64,000 bases of DNA from Luteimonas mephitis DSM 12574 (GTDB lineage Bacteria > Pseudomonadota > Gammaproteobacteria > Xanthomonadales > Xanthomonadaceae): the NCBI RefSeq assembly GCF_000422305.1, contig NZ_AULN01000012.1, positions 207,001-271,000 of the forward strand, read 5' to 3'. Each line of letters begins with the position of its first letter. Position 1 is the first letter of the stretch. Position numbers and translations under genes: made by a program. Positions 17,901-26,881 of the stretch are shown one piece after another. A model generated the notes under the pieces. The model worked only from the letters and a program-made list of their open reading frames with translations, ran no database searches and was not told the origin of the DNA.

Positions 17901-18162
17901 GGAAACCGCGCGCGGCGTGGCGCTGGCCGAGGCGGTGGTGGATGCCTGCGCGGTGCGCGCCAAACCGATCGTGCTGACCGGGCTGGCGGCGATGCTCGGC
18001 GCGTTCTTCATCCTCGACGACCCGATCTTCAACGGCCTGGCGGTGTCGCTGGTGTTCGGCATCCTCGTCAGCACGGCGCTCACGCTGGTCGTGATTCCCT
18101 TGCTGTACTACGCGTTGTTGCGCGCGCGCCCGACCGCGGCGCCGCGCGAGGAGGCCGCATGA
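14905..18162 (+). CDS. RND-family efflux permease
   Basis: A 1085-residue inner-membrane transporter. The N-terminus has one helix, a large porter domain, then the TM2-6 block with SIGILVDDAIVVVENIHRHM: the paired Asp are those of the proton relay of AcrB (D407/D408). The second half repeats the plan, ending LLYYALLRARP. The substrate-binding porter loops differ from AcrB, as expected from a specialised group. With the adaptor directly upstream and Trx2 overlapping downstream (ATGA), it is embedded in the sulfide operon. No outer-membrane factor gene is nearby, so it must share a TolC-like channel. Substrate unknown. Confidence 0.93.
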   Translation: MNEPGHGRLGLPGRLAAAFQANPLTPVLAILGLLLGLVAVLVTPREEEPQIDVTMANVIVPFAGASARDVEQLVSTPLEQKLSEIEGVKHVYSISRPGMAVLTVEYTVGVERQPAIVRLYNQVYSNQDWLPPGVGVGQPLIKPKGIDDVPVMAVTLWTDDMQRGPAELAEVAHTLETEFKRVPGTRDIYTVGAPDRVVAVTLDPARLAAYGLAVPDLAQALKAANVVRQVGERVAGNAAVPVTAGTFLASARDVADLVVGLSGGKPLRLSDVATVRAGGDLATRYAWHGAPPGRAGPVAGLAPAVTIAVAKKPGSNAADITGAVATRLRQVQDELIPDGVHATVTRDYGRTATDKAMKLIQKLVFATGSVVLLVLFALGWREAIVVGSAVVLTLAVTLFASWAMGFTLNRVSLFALIFSIGILVDDAIVVVENIHRHMALGGRTLREAIPPAVDEVGGPTILATFTVIAALMPMAFVSGLMGPYMRPIPINASVGMLLSLAIALVVTPWLSLKLLGRHLPAAGDGDHAGEAEAARETRLKRMFSRLMRPFLDPARGGRRRLWLFGGIAALVLLAASLAVFQAVVLKMLPFDNKSELQVVVDLPEGRTLEATDALLVELAAAVDKVPEVLDYQGYAGTAAPINFNGLVRQYFLRSGGNVGDLQVNLVDKHQRERQSHDIARALRPQLDAIGRRHGASVKVVEVPPGPPVLAPLVAELYGPDYATSRRLAKALEQRFRATEGIVDVDTSVESDAPREVLVVDRARAARLGVPQSAIADALAAALTGLDATYVHDGASKYPRPVRLRLPAGDQATMQRLLALQVRGGEGQLVPLSELVAVREAPWDGAIHHKDLLPVVYVTGDEAGRLDSPLYGMFDLVGQLRRQPVGGHELEQTFIGQPQDSSRFAVKWDGEWQITYETFRDMGIAYAAGMVLIYLLVVAQFRSYLVPLVIMAPIPLTVIGVMPGHALLGAQFTATSMIGMIALAGIIVRNSILLVDFINQETARGVALAEAVVDACAVRAKPIVLTGLAAMLGAFFILDDPIFNGLAVSLVFGILVSTALTLVVIPLLYYALLRARPTAAPREEAA

Positions 18163-18596
18163 CCGATCCGCTGCTCGTCGCCTGCCCGCACTGCCAGTCG
18201 CTCAATCGGGTGCCCGCCGCGCGCTTGGGCGAGCAGCCCGAATGCGGACGCTGTCACCAGCCCCTGTTTACCGGTCGCCCGCTGGCGCTGGACGCTGCGA
18301 GCTTCGCCGCGCATGTCGAGCGTGGCCAGTTGCCGGTGCTGGTCGATTTCTGGGCGCCGTGGTGCGGGCCGTGCCGGACGATGGCGCCGCAGTTCGAGCA
18401 GGCCGCTACGCAACTGGAGCCACGCGTGCGCCTGGCCAAGATCGATACCGAAGCGCAACCGGCGCTGGGCAGCCGTTTCGGTGTCCGCAACATCCCGACG
18501 CTGGCGCTGTTCCACGAGGGCCGCGAACTCGCGCGGCAGGCCGGCGCGATGGCGGCGGCCGACATCGTGCGCTGGACGCGCGCGCAGCTGGCGTGA
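18159..18596 (+). CDS. trxC: Thioredoxin 2
   Basis: A 145-residue protein. N-terminal zinc finger C9-x2-C12 ... C29-x2-C32, then a thioredoxin fold with WCGPC at residues 68-72 and cis-proline loop NIPTLALF. This is the layout of TrxC, the oxidative-stress thioredoxin. Its start overlaps the permease stop. Thioredoxins can reduce protein and small-molecule persulfides, releasing H2S, which fits the cluster's theme. Confidence 0.95.
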   Translation: MTDPLLVACPHCQSLNRVPAARLGEQPECGRCHQPLFTGRPLALDAASFAAHVERGQLPVLVDFWAPWCGPCRTMAPQFEQAATQLEPRVRLAKIDTEAQPALGSRFGVRNIPTLALFHEGRELARQAGAMAAADIVRWTRAQLA

Positions 18597-18670
18597 CCTC
18601 GCGCCTTGTCGCCGCGTGCCCACGCAGCGCGAACGTCTATCCTGCGGACGCCAATGGAGCGTAAACCCCG

Positions 18671-19294
18671 ATGAATCAGTCCCATGCCGACCTGATCCAG
18701 CCCTCCGCCGCCGTCATCACCGCCGCCGCGCCCCGGCGCCGCGCGAACACGCGCGCGTTTGCGGCGGTGGTCCGCGCAACCCGCAGGTGGCCCGCGCATT
18801 GGATTGCGATCGCTTCGCTGGCGTTGCTCGCTGGATGTGCGTCGGTCGCGCCGACGACCATGGCGCCCGGCGTGGAGCTGATCGAGGCGTTGCCGGGGCT
18901 ATACACGTCCGGCCAGCCCGCGCCCGGCGACTGGAATGCGATCGCGGCCAACGGCATCGCCACGGTCGTCAACTTGCGGACCACGGAGGAACTGGCCGGG
19001 CGCGACGAAGCCGCCGAGGTGCGCGCAGCGGGGCTGCGCTACGTCCAGATCCCGGTCGCCGGTGCGGACGGCATCACCGCCGACAACGCCCGCCGGCTGC
19101 ACGATGCGCTGTCGCCCGACCACGGCCAGGTGCTGGTGCACTGCGCCAGCGGCAACCGCGCCGGCGCGCTGCTGGCGCTGGAACAGGCGGAATTCCATGG
19201 CGTGCCGGCGGACGCGACGCTGGCACTGGGCCGCAAGGCGGGGATGACCAGCACCGAGCCCCGGCTCAGGCAGGCGCTGGGCATCGACCCATAG
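18671..19294 (+). CDS. DUF442/BLH-type phosphatase-like predicted lipoprotein
   Basis: A 207-residue protein. A membrane anchor ends in a lipobox (LLAGC, Cys56). The rest matches the TIGR01244/DUF442 group: GLYTSGQPAPGDWNAIAANG, then the tyrosine-phosphatase loop HCASGNR at 157-163. In Xylella-type Blh proteins this domain is fused to the persulfide dioxygenase; here the two are on separate genes in opposite operons. The 40 residues before the anchor are unusual; GTG codons at 18767 or 18770 would give a normal-length signal. Enzyme activity of this domain, whether phosphatase or sulfurtransferase-like, is not settled. Confidence 0.82.
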   Translation: MNQSHADLIQPSAAVITAAAPRRRANTRAFAAVVRATRRWPAHWIAIASLALLAGCASVAPTTMAPGVELIEALPGLYTSGQPAPGDWNAIAANGIATVVNLRTTEELAGRDEAAEVRAAGLRYVQIPVAGADGITADNARRLHDALSPDHGQVLVHCASGNRAGALLALEQAEFHGVPADATLALGRKAGMTSTEPRLRQALGIDP

Positions 19295-19304
19295 GAGGCG
19301 CGAC

Positions 19305-20438
19305 ATGGACAATGCACGGATCACCGTCGTCGGGGCCGGGTTTGCGGGCCTGACCGCACTGCGCACCCTGCGCGGGCAGGCGCCCGCTGCCCGGCTGACC
19401 CTGGTGGCGCCGGTCCCCGAACTGCAGTACCTGCCGGGGACCATCTGGCTTCCCTCGGGCAAGCGCCGGAGCGAGGACCTGGTGGTGCCGCTGGACGGCT
19501 TCCTGCGCCGCGAAGGCATGGCGTTCCATGCCGCCCGCGCCACCGGGCTGTCGGACGACGGCCGCCGGCTGCGCACCGAGGCCGGCGACGTGGAAAACGA
19601 CGGCCTGGTCATCGCCTCCGGCGCGCGCTACCTGCGCAAGCTGCCGGGCATCGAGCACGCCATCATTCCGTGCGAAGGCGTGGCGGCAGGCGAGGCGATC
19701 CGCGACCGGCTGGCGGCGCTCGACGGCGGCACCCTGTGTTTCGGCTTCGGCAGCAATCCGAACGAGCCGATCGCGATGCGCGGCGGGCCGGTGTTCGAAT
19801 TCGTGTTCGGCATCGACACCCTGCTGCGCAAGCAGCGCCGCCGGGAAAGGTTCCGCCTGGTGTTCTTCAGTCCCTCGCAGACACCGGGGCAGCGGCTGGG
19901 CGAGCGCGCGGTGGGGATGATCCTCGGGCAAATGCGCAAGCGCGGCATCGACACCGTGCTGGGCGAAAAACCGCAGCGCTTCGAGGCCGGCGCGGTGCAG
20001 CTGGAGCGCAGCCGCATCGACAGCGACCTGATCGTGTTCATGCCCGGGCTGACCGGCCAGGCCTGGCTGGACGACACCCCGTTGCCGCGCTCGCCGGGCG
20101 GCTTCGTGCAAGGCGAGGCCAGCTGCCGCGTGCCCGGCTTCGCCCGCACCTATGTCGCCGGCGACGGCGGCAGCTTCCCGGGGCCGGACTGGATGCCCAA
20201 GCAGGCGCACCAGGCCGACCTGCAGGCCGAGGTGGCCGCCCGCAACCTGCTGCGTGAACTGCGCGGCGAGCCGGCGCAGGAAACCTTCCGCAGCGAACTG
20301 GCGTGCATCGTCGATTCGCTCGACCGCGGCATGCTGGTGACCCGCCGGGAAGGCGGCAGCCGCGCCCTGCCGCCGCTGCGGGTGATGCATTGGGCCAAGG
20401 TCGTATTCGAGAAGCGCTACCTGCGCCGATACCGCTGA
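19305..20438 (+). CDS. Second SQR-like FAD oxidoreductase
   Basis: A 377-residue flavoprotein of the NDH-2/SQR superfamily. GAGFAGLTALR (10-20) binds FAD; YVAGDGGSFPGPDWMPKQAHQA near 283-304 is the second FAD and quinone-side region. It has C123, C145 and C334, a spacing parallel to the SQR triad, with the third in LACIVDSLDRG. It is shorter than the first SQR. It begins ten bases after the DUF442 gene and closes the operon. It may be a second sulfide or polysulfide dehydrogenase type; the substrate is inferred from context. Confidence 0.82.
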   Translation: MDNARITVVGAGFAGLTALRTLRGQAPAARLTLVAPVPELQYLPGTIWLPSGKRRSEDLVVPLDGFLRREGMAFHAARATGLSDDGRRLRTEAGDVENDGLVIASGARYLRKLPGIEHAIIPCEGVAAGEAIRDRLAALDGGTLCFGFGSNPNEPIAMRGGPVFEFVFGIDTLLRKQRRRERFRLVFFSPSQTPGQRLGERAVGMILGQMRKRGIDTVLGEKPQRFEAGAVQLERSRIDSDLIVFMPGLTGQAWLDDTPLPRSPGGFVQGEASCRVPGFARTYVAGDGGSFPGPDWMPKQAHQADLQAEVAARNLLRELRGEPAQETFRSELACIVDSLDRGMLVTRREGGSRALPPLRVMHWAKVVFEKRYLRRYR

Positions 20439-20477
20439 GTCCGTTGCGATGCGCCCTGGCACGGGGCGCGCCGCCGC

Positions 20478-21344
20478 TCAGTCGCCGAGGGCCGCGTCCA
20501 GCACCTGCGCCAGCCGGTACGCGGCCTGGCGCACGCGCTGTTCGGCCAGTGGGCGGTATTCGTCGAGGTAGGCCTTGTCGAGTTTGTGGGTGCCGGCCGG
20601 GTACAGGCCGCGTGCGTCGACCAGCCGGCAGGATTCGCCGGCCCAGGCTTCCGGGGCGCTGCGTCCGGCTTCGGCCATCGGCGGCCAGGGCAGGGTGTCG
20701 AGGCGGTTGGCGTAGGGCGTCACCGCCTTGCGGTCGGCGCCGAAACCGGCGGTGCCGAGGATGTAGTAATCCCACACCGAATGCAGGTTGGTGCCCATCA
20801 CGCCGTCGGCGTAGTGCTTGCGCGCATAGGCTTCGGGCGGCAGGTCGGTGCGCAGGCTGATCTGGTAGCCGTTGCCGCCGGCATCGGTGTGGTTGGTGGC
20901 GTGCAGCGGCTGGTGCACGTCGCCGACGAAATGGACCACGAACTTCAGCGCGTCGCGACGGGCCTTGATCGGCTGCCTGCGGTCGCGGAGGATCGCCAGC
21001 TGTTTTTCGATCGCGCCGACCACGCAGTTGCCGTCCGGGCAGTCGCGCGCAGCGTCGTAGCGGCAGTCCGCGCCGGGCGCCGTGTTGACGTAATGCCACT
21101 TCGAGGTGGCCTTGAAGCGCGGCGGGTCCTCGTCGCGCAGGGTGTCGGCCCAGGCGGCGACGCCGGCCAGGGTCGGGTCCTTCTCGCCGGCCAGCAGCCG
21201 CGCGACTTCGGCGCCGGCCGCGGGGGTGAGGTGGCGCTGCGCCAGTTCGCCGACCAGGCGATGGCCGAGCTGGGCCCAGCCCAGTGCGGCGGGCGCCAGA
21301 AGCAACAGGAAAGTGGCGAGAAGCAGGCGTGGCATCGTTTTCAT
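20478..21344 (-). CDS. S1/P1-family zinc nuclease, secreted
   Basis: A 288-residue protein with a signal peptide ending at APAALG, so the mature chain starts WAQLGHRLVGE: the N-terminal Trp and following His are zinc ligands in this family. Further ligands lie in WADTLRDED, HFVGDVHQPLHA and NLHSVWD, giving the trinuclear zinc site. S1/P1 enzymes cut single-stranded DNA and RNA and remove 3' phosphates; a periplasmic or extracellular nutrient role is usual. It converges on the sulfide operon and is divergent from gap. Confidence 0.93.
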   Translation of the reverse strand: MKTMPRLLLATFLLLLAPAALGWAQLGHRLVGELAQRHLTPAAGAEVARLLAGEKDPTLAGVAAWADTLRDEDPPRFKATSKWHYVNTAPGADCRYDAARDCPDGNCVVGAIEKQLAILRDRRQPIKARRDALKFVVHFVGDVHQPLHATNHTDAGGNGYQISLRTDLPPEAYARKHYADGVMGTNLHSVWDYYILGTAGFGADRKAVTPYANRLDTLPWPPMAEAGRSAPEAWAGESCRLVDARGLYPAGTHKLDKAYLDEYRPLAEQRVRQAAYRLAQVLDAALGD

Positions 21345-21366
21345 GGCGAAATGGGGCTCGGCAGGG

Positions 21367-22467
<1,101 letters not shown>

Positions 22468-22492
22468 TCCGCGACGACATTGCCGCATCGGG

Positions 22493-22519
22493 AAAGCCCC
22501 GCATCCGCGGGGCTTTTTT
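22493..22519 (+). terminator. Rho-independent terminator of gap
   Basis: Ten-bp perfect stem AAAGCCCCGC / GCGGGGCTTT with a four-base loop, running into six T. It lies 25 bp after the gap stop codon. Confidence 0.93.
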
Positions 22520-22617
22520 CTGGTTCTTCTCCCTGTTCCGGAGAGCTCAGCGCTTGATTTTCCGGCCATGCGCTGTACCGCCATCTGACGCACGCGTCGT
22601 CGCGACCTGATGGGGCG

Positions 22618-22719
22618 CCGATGCGGCCGGCAGGCCTTCGGGGCGAATGTGCTCCGGCATCCGCCTGCGGCGAATGCCTCCCCCTTGATTTCGCCCCGAA
22701 GGCCTGCCGACCGCATCGG
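22618..22719. repeat. Intergenic palindrome, module A, copy 2
   Basis: Arms 22618-22647 and 22690-22719 are complementary at 29 of 30 positions. The arm core GGCAGGCCTTCGGGGCGAA differs from copy 1 by one base. The downstream words ATCGCAGGCTTGCCGG are shared with copy 1. Confidence 0.88.
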
Positions 22720-22795
22720 AGCGACCAGATCGCAGGCTTGCCGGAAAGCTGGGCTTAGGCTTGCGCTTGCAAAGCCACCGCGAAAATCCGAGCAC

Positions 22796-22888
22796 GGGTG
22801 CGAGTGCCCTTGGGTGCGAAATCAAGGGGGGGGCGTCGGCCGTAAGGCCGGTGCCGGAGGACATTCGCACCCAAGGGCACTCGTACCC
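22796..22888. repeat. Intergenic palindrome, module B, copy 2
   Basis: Arms around 22796-22821 and 22863-22888 are complementary with few mismatches (GTGCCCTTGGGTGCGAA and TTCGCACCCAAGGGCAC). It lies about 75 bp after module A, as in copy 1. Confidence 0.82.
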
Positions 22889-22965
22889 GGCGCCCCGCCA
22901 TGCACCGAACTCGGGCGCGCACGGTGGCCATCGGACGAATCGCCAGCAGGCCACTGACGCTCGCA

Positions 22966-24495
22966 TCAGCCAAAGCTCCGCATCAGCGGCCACGCCTTCG
23001 CCCAGTCGAACCTGAGATCGCGGCAGACGTAGATGTCGGGGTGCCCGCTCTCCTCGTTCTCCACGCCGTGCGGGATGCGGATGCGGCCGGCGAGCGTGCA
23101 GGTAGCCGGGGTGTCGGCGATGCCTTCGGCGTCGTCGCCCAGCACGATCACCGTCGTCGGTGGCAGGGCGCCGTAGCCGCGCGCCCAGTACGAGTTGATG
23201 CCGCTGATCGCCACGGGCAGTCCGTGCGCCGGGCCGTAGCGGTTGATCGCGCCGGCTTCGCCGTAGTTGTTGGCGTAGATCGCGGTGCGCGCGCGTTCGG
23301 CGTCGGGCAGTGCGTGGTACACGGCGGCGACCTGCGCGACCAGCTCCGGCCAGCCGACCTGCTCGGCGAAGTTGTCGTGGAAGCTGCGGCTGATCTGCCA
23401 GCCTTGCGAGCCGATCGGCGCCACCGGCAGCGCCACCAGTGCGCTCGTCGCCAGCGCTGCGAGCAGCACCAGCACGGCCGCGCCACGTGCCGCGATCGCC
23501 GTGCGCGGGCGCAGGCGCACGATGGCACGCTCCAGCAGCACCGCGCCCGCTGCCAGCAGCATCGGATAGGCCGGTGCCAGGTAGTAATCGCGCGCGCCGG
23601 CCAGCCAGAACAGCAGCAGCGCGGCCGCATACAGCCAGGCCAGCGCGCGCCACGGTCGCGCGGCGGCGGCGAAGGCAAGCCACCCCAGGCCGATCAGCCA
23701 CAGCCACGCCAGCAGCGGGCCGGCACCGAGCATCAGCTGCCCGACGAGAAAATCTTCGGTGCGCCCGATCCGCACGTCGCGCGCGTGGATGTGCTGGACG
23801 AAGTCGAGATAGATGAAGTCGTGCCGCCACTGCCACCACGCGTTCGGTGCGAATACGAGCAGCGACACCAGCACGCCAACCCATGGCCACGGGCTGCCCA
23901 GCTGCCGCCGCAGCGGCGTGGCCAGCACCGCGACGACGATGCCGGCTGCGCAGAACAGCATCGTGTAGCGGGTCATCATCCCCAGGCCGATGACCAGCCC
24001 CAGCGCGAGCCACCAGCGCGGGTCGCCGCCGTTGGCCAGCTTCAGCAGCAGCCACGCCGCCAGCACCCACCACAGGTAGTCGGGGCTGGTGTACTGCAGC
24101 ATCGAGCCAGCGAGCATCGAGAACGGAACGCAGGCGACCGCGATGGCCGCCACCGCCTGCGCGAAGCGTTGGCCGCCGAGTTCGCGCGCGATCAGCCCCG
24201 AGAACAGCAGCGCCAGCGCCTGCGCCAGCGCCGATGGCGCGCGGAACGCGGTGAGCGAATCGCCGAACAGCTGCATCGACGCATGGGCGAGGAACGGCAC
24301 CAGTGGCGGATAGGCGACGTAACCCCAGGCCAGTTGGCGGGCGTCGTCGAGCACCGCCAGTTCGTCGCGGTGGAAACCGTACTGGCCGTTGGTCAGCAGG
24401 TGCAGCAGCAGGCGCGCCAGTGCGAGCGCGATCAGCAGGCCCAGTGCCGGCCGCGACAGCGCGCCGTGCCAGAGCCTGAAATGTGGCGTCGCCAT
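22966..24495 (-). CDS. Glycosyltransferase family 39 (PMT_2-type) membrane protein
   Basis: A 509-residue GT-C enzyme with roughly eleven membrane helices. After the first helix is NGQYGFHRDEL: the acidic pair lies in the first periplasmic loop, where GT39/ArnT-like enzymes have the catalytic Asp. A soluble periplasmic part of about 130 residues follows the last helix, ending MRSFG. Such enzymes use polyprenyl-phosphate sugars to glycosylate lipid or protein on the periplasmic side. Acceptor and sugar cannot be told; no glycan genes flank it. Confidence 0.85.
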   Translation of the reverse strand: MATPHFRLWHGALSRPALGLLIALALARLLLHLLTNGQYGFHRDELAVLDDARQLAWGYVAYPPLVPFLAHASMQLFGDSLTAFRAPSALAQALALLFSGLIARELGGQRFAQAVAAIAVACVPFSMLAGSMLQYTSPDYLWWVLAAWLLLKLANGGDPRWWLALGLVIGLGMMTRYTMLFCAAGIVVAVLATPLRRQLGSPWPWVGVLVSLLVFAPNAWWQWRHDFIYLDFVQHIHARDVRIGRTEDFLVGQLMLGAGPLLAWLWLIGLGWLAFAAAARPWRALAWLYAAALLLFWLAGARDYYLAPAYPMLLAAGAVLLERAIVRLRPRTAIAARGAAVLVLLAALATSALVALPVAPIGSQGWQISRSFHDNFAEQVGWPELVAQVAAVYHALPDAERARTAIYANNYGEAGAINRYGPAHGLPVAISGINSYWARGYGALPPTTVIVLGDDAEGIADTPATCTLAGRIRIPHGVENEESGHPDIYVCRDLRFDWAKAWPLMRSFG

Positions 24496-24577
24496 CGAGA
24501 TTGCCCCCGCTTGCCCCGCGTCAGCTTACGCGCGCGCGACGGCGCTTCCGAATGCCGGAAGTCGTGCCCGGGCGGGC

Positions 24578-24913
24578 TCAGCCGATCGCTTCGCGGATCA
24601 GCAGCTTCAGCTTGTCCGGCACGCCGTCCCACTGCTTCGCGTCGGGCATGGCCGGGATCTTGCGGTCGATCACCGGCCACAGCGGCGCCAGTTCGGCATT
24701 GATCGCGAGGAAGTGCTCCTGCCCGCCGGGCACGTCGTCCTCGGGGTAGATCGCGCCCACCGGGCATTCGGCCACGCACAGGGTGCAGTCGATGCAGCTT
24801 TCCGGGTCGATGACCAGGAAGTTCGGGCCTTCGTGGAAGCAGTCGACCGGGCACACTTCGACGCAGTCGGTGTGCTTGCAGTTGATGCAGTTCTCGGTGA
24901 CGACGTGGGTCAC
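24578..24913 (-). CDS. fdxA: Seven-iron ferredoxin (3Fe-4S/4Fe-4S)
   Basis: A 111-residue ferredoxin. Cys at 9, 17 and 21 (C21 followed by Pro) are the 3Fe-4S set, with an extra Cys12; [12 protein letters not shown] gives the 4Fe-4S set with its last Cys joining the first cluster. The C-terminal extension of about 55 residues is typical of the FdxA group. I chose the GTG at 24913, giving MTHVVTENC, the family N-terminus; the longer frame starting at 24955 adds an unconserved tail. It is a low-potential cytosolic electron carrier. Confidence 0.94.
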   Translation of the reverse strand: MTHVVTENCINCKHTDCVEVCPVDCFHEGPNFLVIDPESCIDCTLCVAECPVGAIYPEDDVPGGQEHFLAINAELAPLWPVIDRKIPAMPDAKQWDGVPDKLKLLIREAIG

Positions 24914-25071
24914 GATGCTTGGGGCGCTCGGGGACGCCCATAGTCTGCGCGCCACGATCGTGCGTTGCCCTGACCTGCGTCAAGGTCCGGCCGCCGTTTC
25001 GGCGCGACAATCGGGCCCGCCTCCCTCCGCGCGCCGCTTGTGATCCCGCGCCGCGCCCGCATCTTGCCGAC

Positions 25072-25482
25072 ATGTCCACGCAGCCCACCCACGAGCAGAT
25101 CGAAGCCCTCGTCGACCGCTTCTACGACCGTATCCAGGTCCACCCCACGCTCGGCCCGGTGTTCAACGCCGCGGTCGACGACTGGGACGAGCACAAGCGC
25201 CTGCTGGTGTCGTTCTGGACCTCGGTGGTCCTGCGCGCCGGCACCTACCGCGGCAACCCGATGGCCGCGCACCGCCCGCATCCGATCACCACCGAGCACT
25301 TCGTGCAATGGCTGGAACTGTGGCGCGCCACGGCCGACGAGATCCTCGCGCCCGAGCACGCCGAGCTGCTGCACGAGTATGCAAACCGCATCGGCCGCAG
25401 CCTGCGCTACGGCTTGGGACTGCCGGAGCCGGGCGAGACGCGCTCGCCATTCGGACCGGCGGTGACGCTGCGCGGGAGCTGA
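25072..25482 (+). CDS. Group III truncated hemoglobin
   Basis: A 136-residue globin. Recognisable are the FYDRIQVHPTLGPVFN opening, the HKRLLVSFWTSVVL helix, then GNPMAAHRPHPI with the proximal His region, and FVQWLELWRATADEI, which are the hallmarks of trHb3 proteins. Group III globins bind O2, NO or other small ligands; roles in NO and sulfide tolerance have been suggested. The stop codon lies in a 15-bp palindrome (25480-25494) shared with the convergent tpx stop. Confidence 0.92.
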   Translation: MSTQPTHEQIEALVDRFYDRIQVHPTLGPVFNAAVDDWDEHKRLLVSFWTSVVLRAGTYRGNPMAAHRPHPITTEHFVQWLELWRATADEILAPEHAELLHEYANRIGRSLRYGLGLPEPGETRSPFGPAVTLRGS

Positions 25483-25491
25483 GCGCAGCGC

Positions 25492-25992
25492 TCAGGCCAG
25501 CACCGCGAGTGCGGCCTCGTAGTCCGGTTCCTCGCCGATCTCGTTGACGAGCTGCGCGTGGACCACGCGGTCGTTCTCGTCGAGCACCACCACCGCGCGC
25601 GCCGCGACGCCGCCCAGCGGGCCTTCCGCGATCGCCACGCCGTAGTCCTCGAGGAAGCCGCGCCCGCGCATCGTCGACAGCATCACCACGCGATCCAGCC
25701 CTTCGGCACCGCAGAAACGCGCCTGCGCGAACGGCAGGTCGGCGGAGATGCCCAGCACCACCGCGTTGTCCGGCTTCGAGGCCAGTTCGTTGAACTTGCG
25801 CAGCGCGGTCGCGCACACGCCGGTGTCCACACTGGGGAAGATGTTGAGCAGCTTGCGCTTGCCCTTGAACGACGCCAGCGACACGTCGGCCAGGTCCTTG
25901 CCGACGAGCGTGAACGGGCGGGCCTGCTCGCCGGCGACGGGGAAGCGGCCGTCGACGCGGACCGGGTTGCCGTGGAAAGTGACCTGGGACAT
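25492..25992 (-). CDS. tpx: Thiol peroxidase, atypical 2-Cys peroxiredoxin
   Basis: A 166-residue peroxiredoxin. [18 protein letters not shown] carries the peroxidatic Cys near residue 59 and [13 protein letters not shown] the resolving Cys near 93, the Tpx layout. It reduces H2O2 and alkyl hydroperoxides in the periplasm or cytosol using thioredoxin. Length is normal. It is followed upstream by a CopD-like membrane gene in the same direction after 62 bp. Confidence 0.95.
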   Translation of the reverse strand: MSQVTFHGNPVRVDGRFPVAGEQARPFTLVGKDLADVSLASFKGKRKLLNIFPSVDTGVCATALRKFNELASKPDNAVVLGISADLPFAQARFCGAEGLDRVVMLSTMRGRGFLEDYGVAIAEGPLGGVAARAVVVLDENDRVVHAQLVNEIGEEPDYEAALAVLA

Positions 25993-26054
25993 GACGTGAC
26001 TCCTCGATGCAGAAGGGGGTTTGACGACGACGGCGCGCGTGGCGCGCCGTGCGA

Positions 26055-26489
26055 TCAATAGAACATCAGCTTGGCCAGCACCACGATGGCGGCCATCAGG
26101 CCCAGCACGAGATGGTGGGTACGCCGGAACCGGCACGGGTCCATTGTCCCACGCATCGCCGCGCGCACCGCGGTGACGAACACCGCCAGCACGCCGAACG
26201 CGAGCGCGACCTTGATCGCCAGCAGCCAGCCGAAGCGCGAACCGATGCAGGCGAAGCCGTTGCAGCGGATGTCGAACAGCGCGAACCCGCTCAGGAACAG
26301 CAGCGCCACCACGAACGGCATGAAGCGCCGCGCCCGCGCCATCACCGCGGCCTCGATCCGCGCCATCACCGCGGGTTCGAACTGCCGGTGCAGCGATTCG
26401 AGCACCAGGACTTCGAACGCCACTGCGCCGACGAACAGGATCGCGCAGGCCAGGTGCAGCAGCAGGATCAATGGGTACCAGGCGGCCAT
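26055..26489 (-). CDS. CopD-like four-helix membrane protein
   Basis: A 144-residue protein with about four membrane helices and conserved His near the first ([17 protein letters not shown]) and last ([16 protein letters not shown]) helices, matching the CopD/DUF2269-like integral membrane family; such His pairs can bind heme or copper. Start MAAWYPLIL was chosen. Function not established; copper handling is only a family-level guess. Confidence 0.65.
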   Translation of the reverse strand: MAAWYPLILLLHLACAILFVGAVAFEVLVLESLHRQFEPAVMARIEAAVMARARRFMPFVVALLFLSGFALFDIRCNGFACIGSRFGWLLAIKVALAFGVLAVFVTAVRAAMRGTMDPCRFRRTHHLVLGLMAAIVVLAKLMFY

Positions 26490-26881
26490 CCTTCTGAGCG
26501 TGCACCGGGCGTGGATGCGCCGCATTGACCTGGGTCAACTGCCGGCCCGAGGCCGTCCATGCCGCGGGGCCTCGCCCGCTCGCGAAAGCAGGTGCCTGCG
26601 CGCGGAGCGCCACGCGCCGCACCAACCCTTCGGCGGCAACCGGGAGAAGGTGTCCGAAGGGCGGATGAGGGCGCGGGACCGGCGAAGCACGGTTCCTGGC
26701 ACGGATCCCCGGTTCGCGGTGGCGAGCACAGGCGCTCGGCTTTGCCGTGCCCACGGCCGCATGCCCGTTTGCCTGCCCCTGCGCGTACCCGGACAATGAC
26801 ATCCCGCTGATTGCCGCACCACGCGCCGGGCCCGCCCGCGCAACCCGGCCCTTGCCACCACTTTCCGAGCGACGAAACCCC
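26490..26881. other. Intergenic region before pgk
   Basis: These 392 bp show no supported gene and no long palindrome. A weak promoter-like pair for pgk is TTGCCT (26769-26774) and GACAAT (26792-26797) with 17-bp spacing. Confidence 0.45.

Larger units (their letters stand above)
22520..22965. other. Intergenic region filled by composite palindrome
   Basis: No gene is supported in these 446 bp. The centre holds module A and module B of the dispersed palindrome, in the same order as at 246-512. It separates the gap terminator from the end of the leftward glycosyltransferase. Confidence 0.75.

Noticed and set aside
20439-20477. Terminator between the second SQR and the S1/P1 gene
   Set aside because: GCGCCC/GGGCGC can pair, but the stem is short and has no T-run on either strand.
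22755-23015. Short genes in the spacer after gap
   Set aside because: These frames run through palindrome arms, lack ribosome sites and encode low-complexity Arg/Ala/Pro text.
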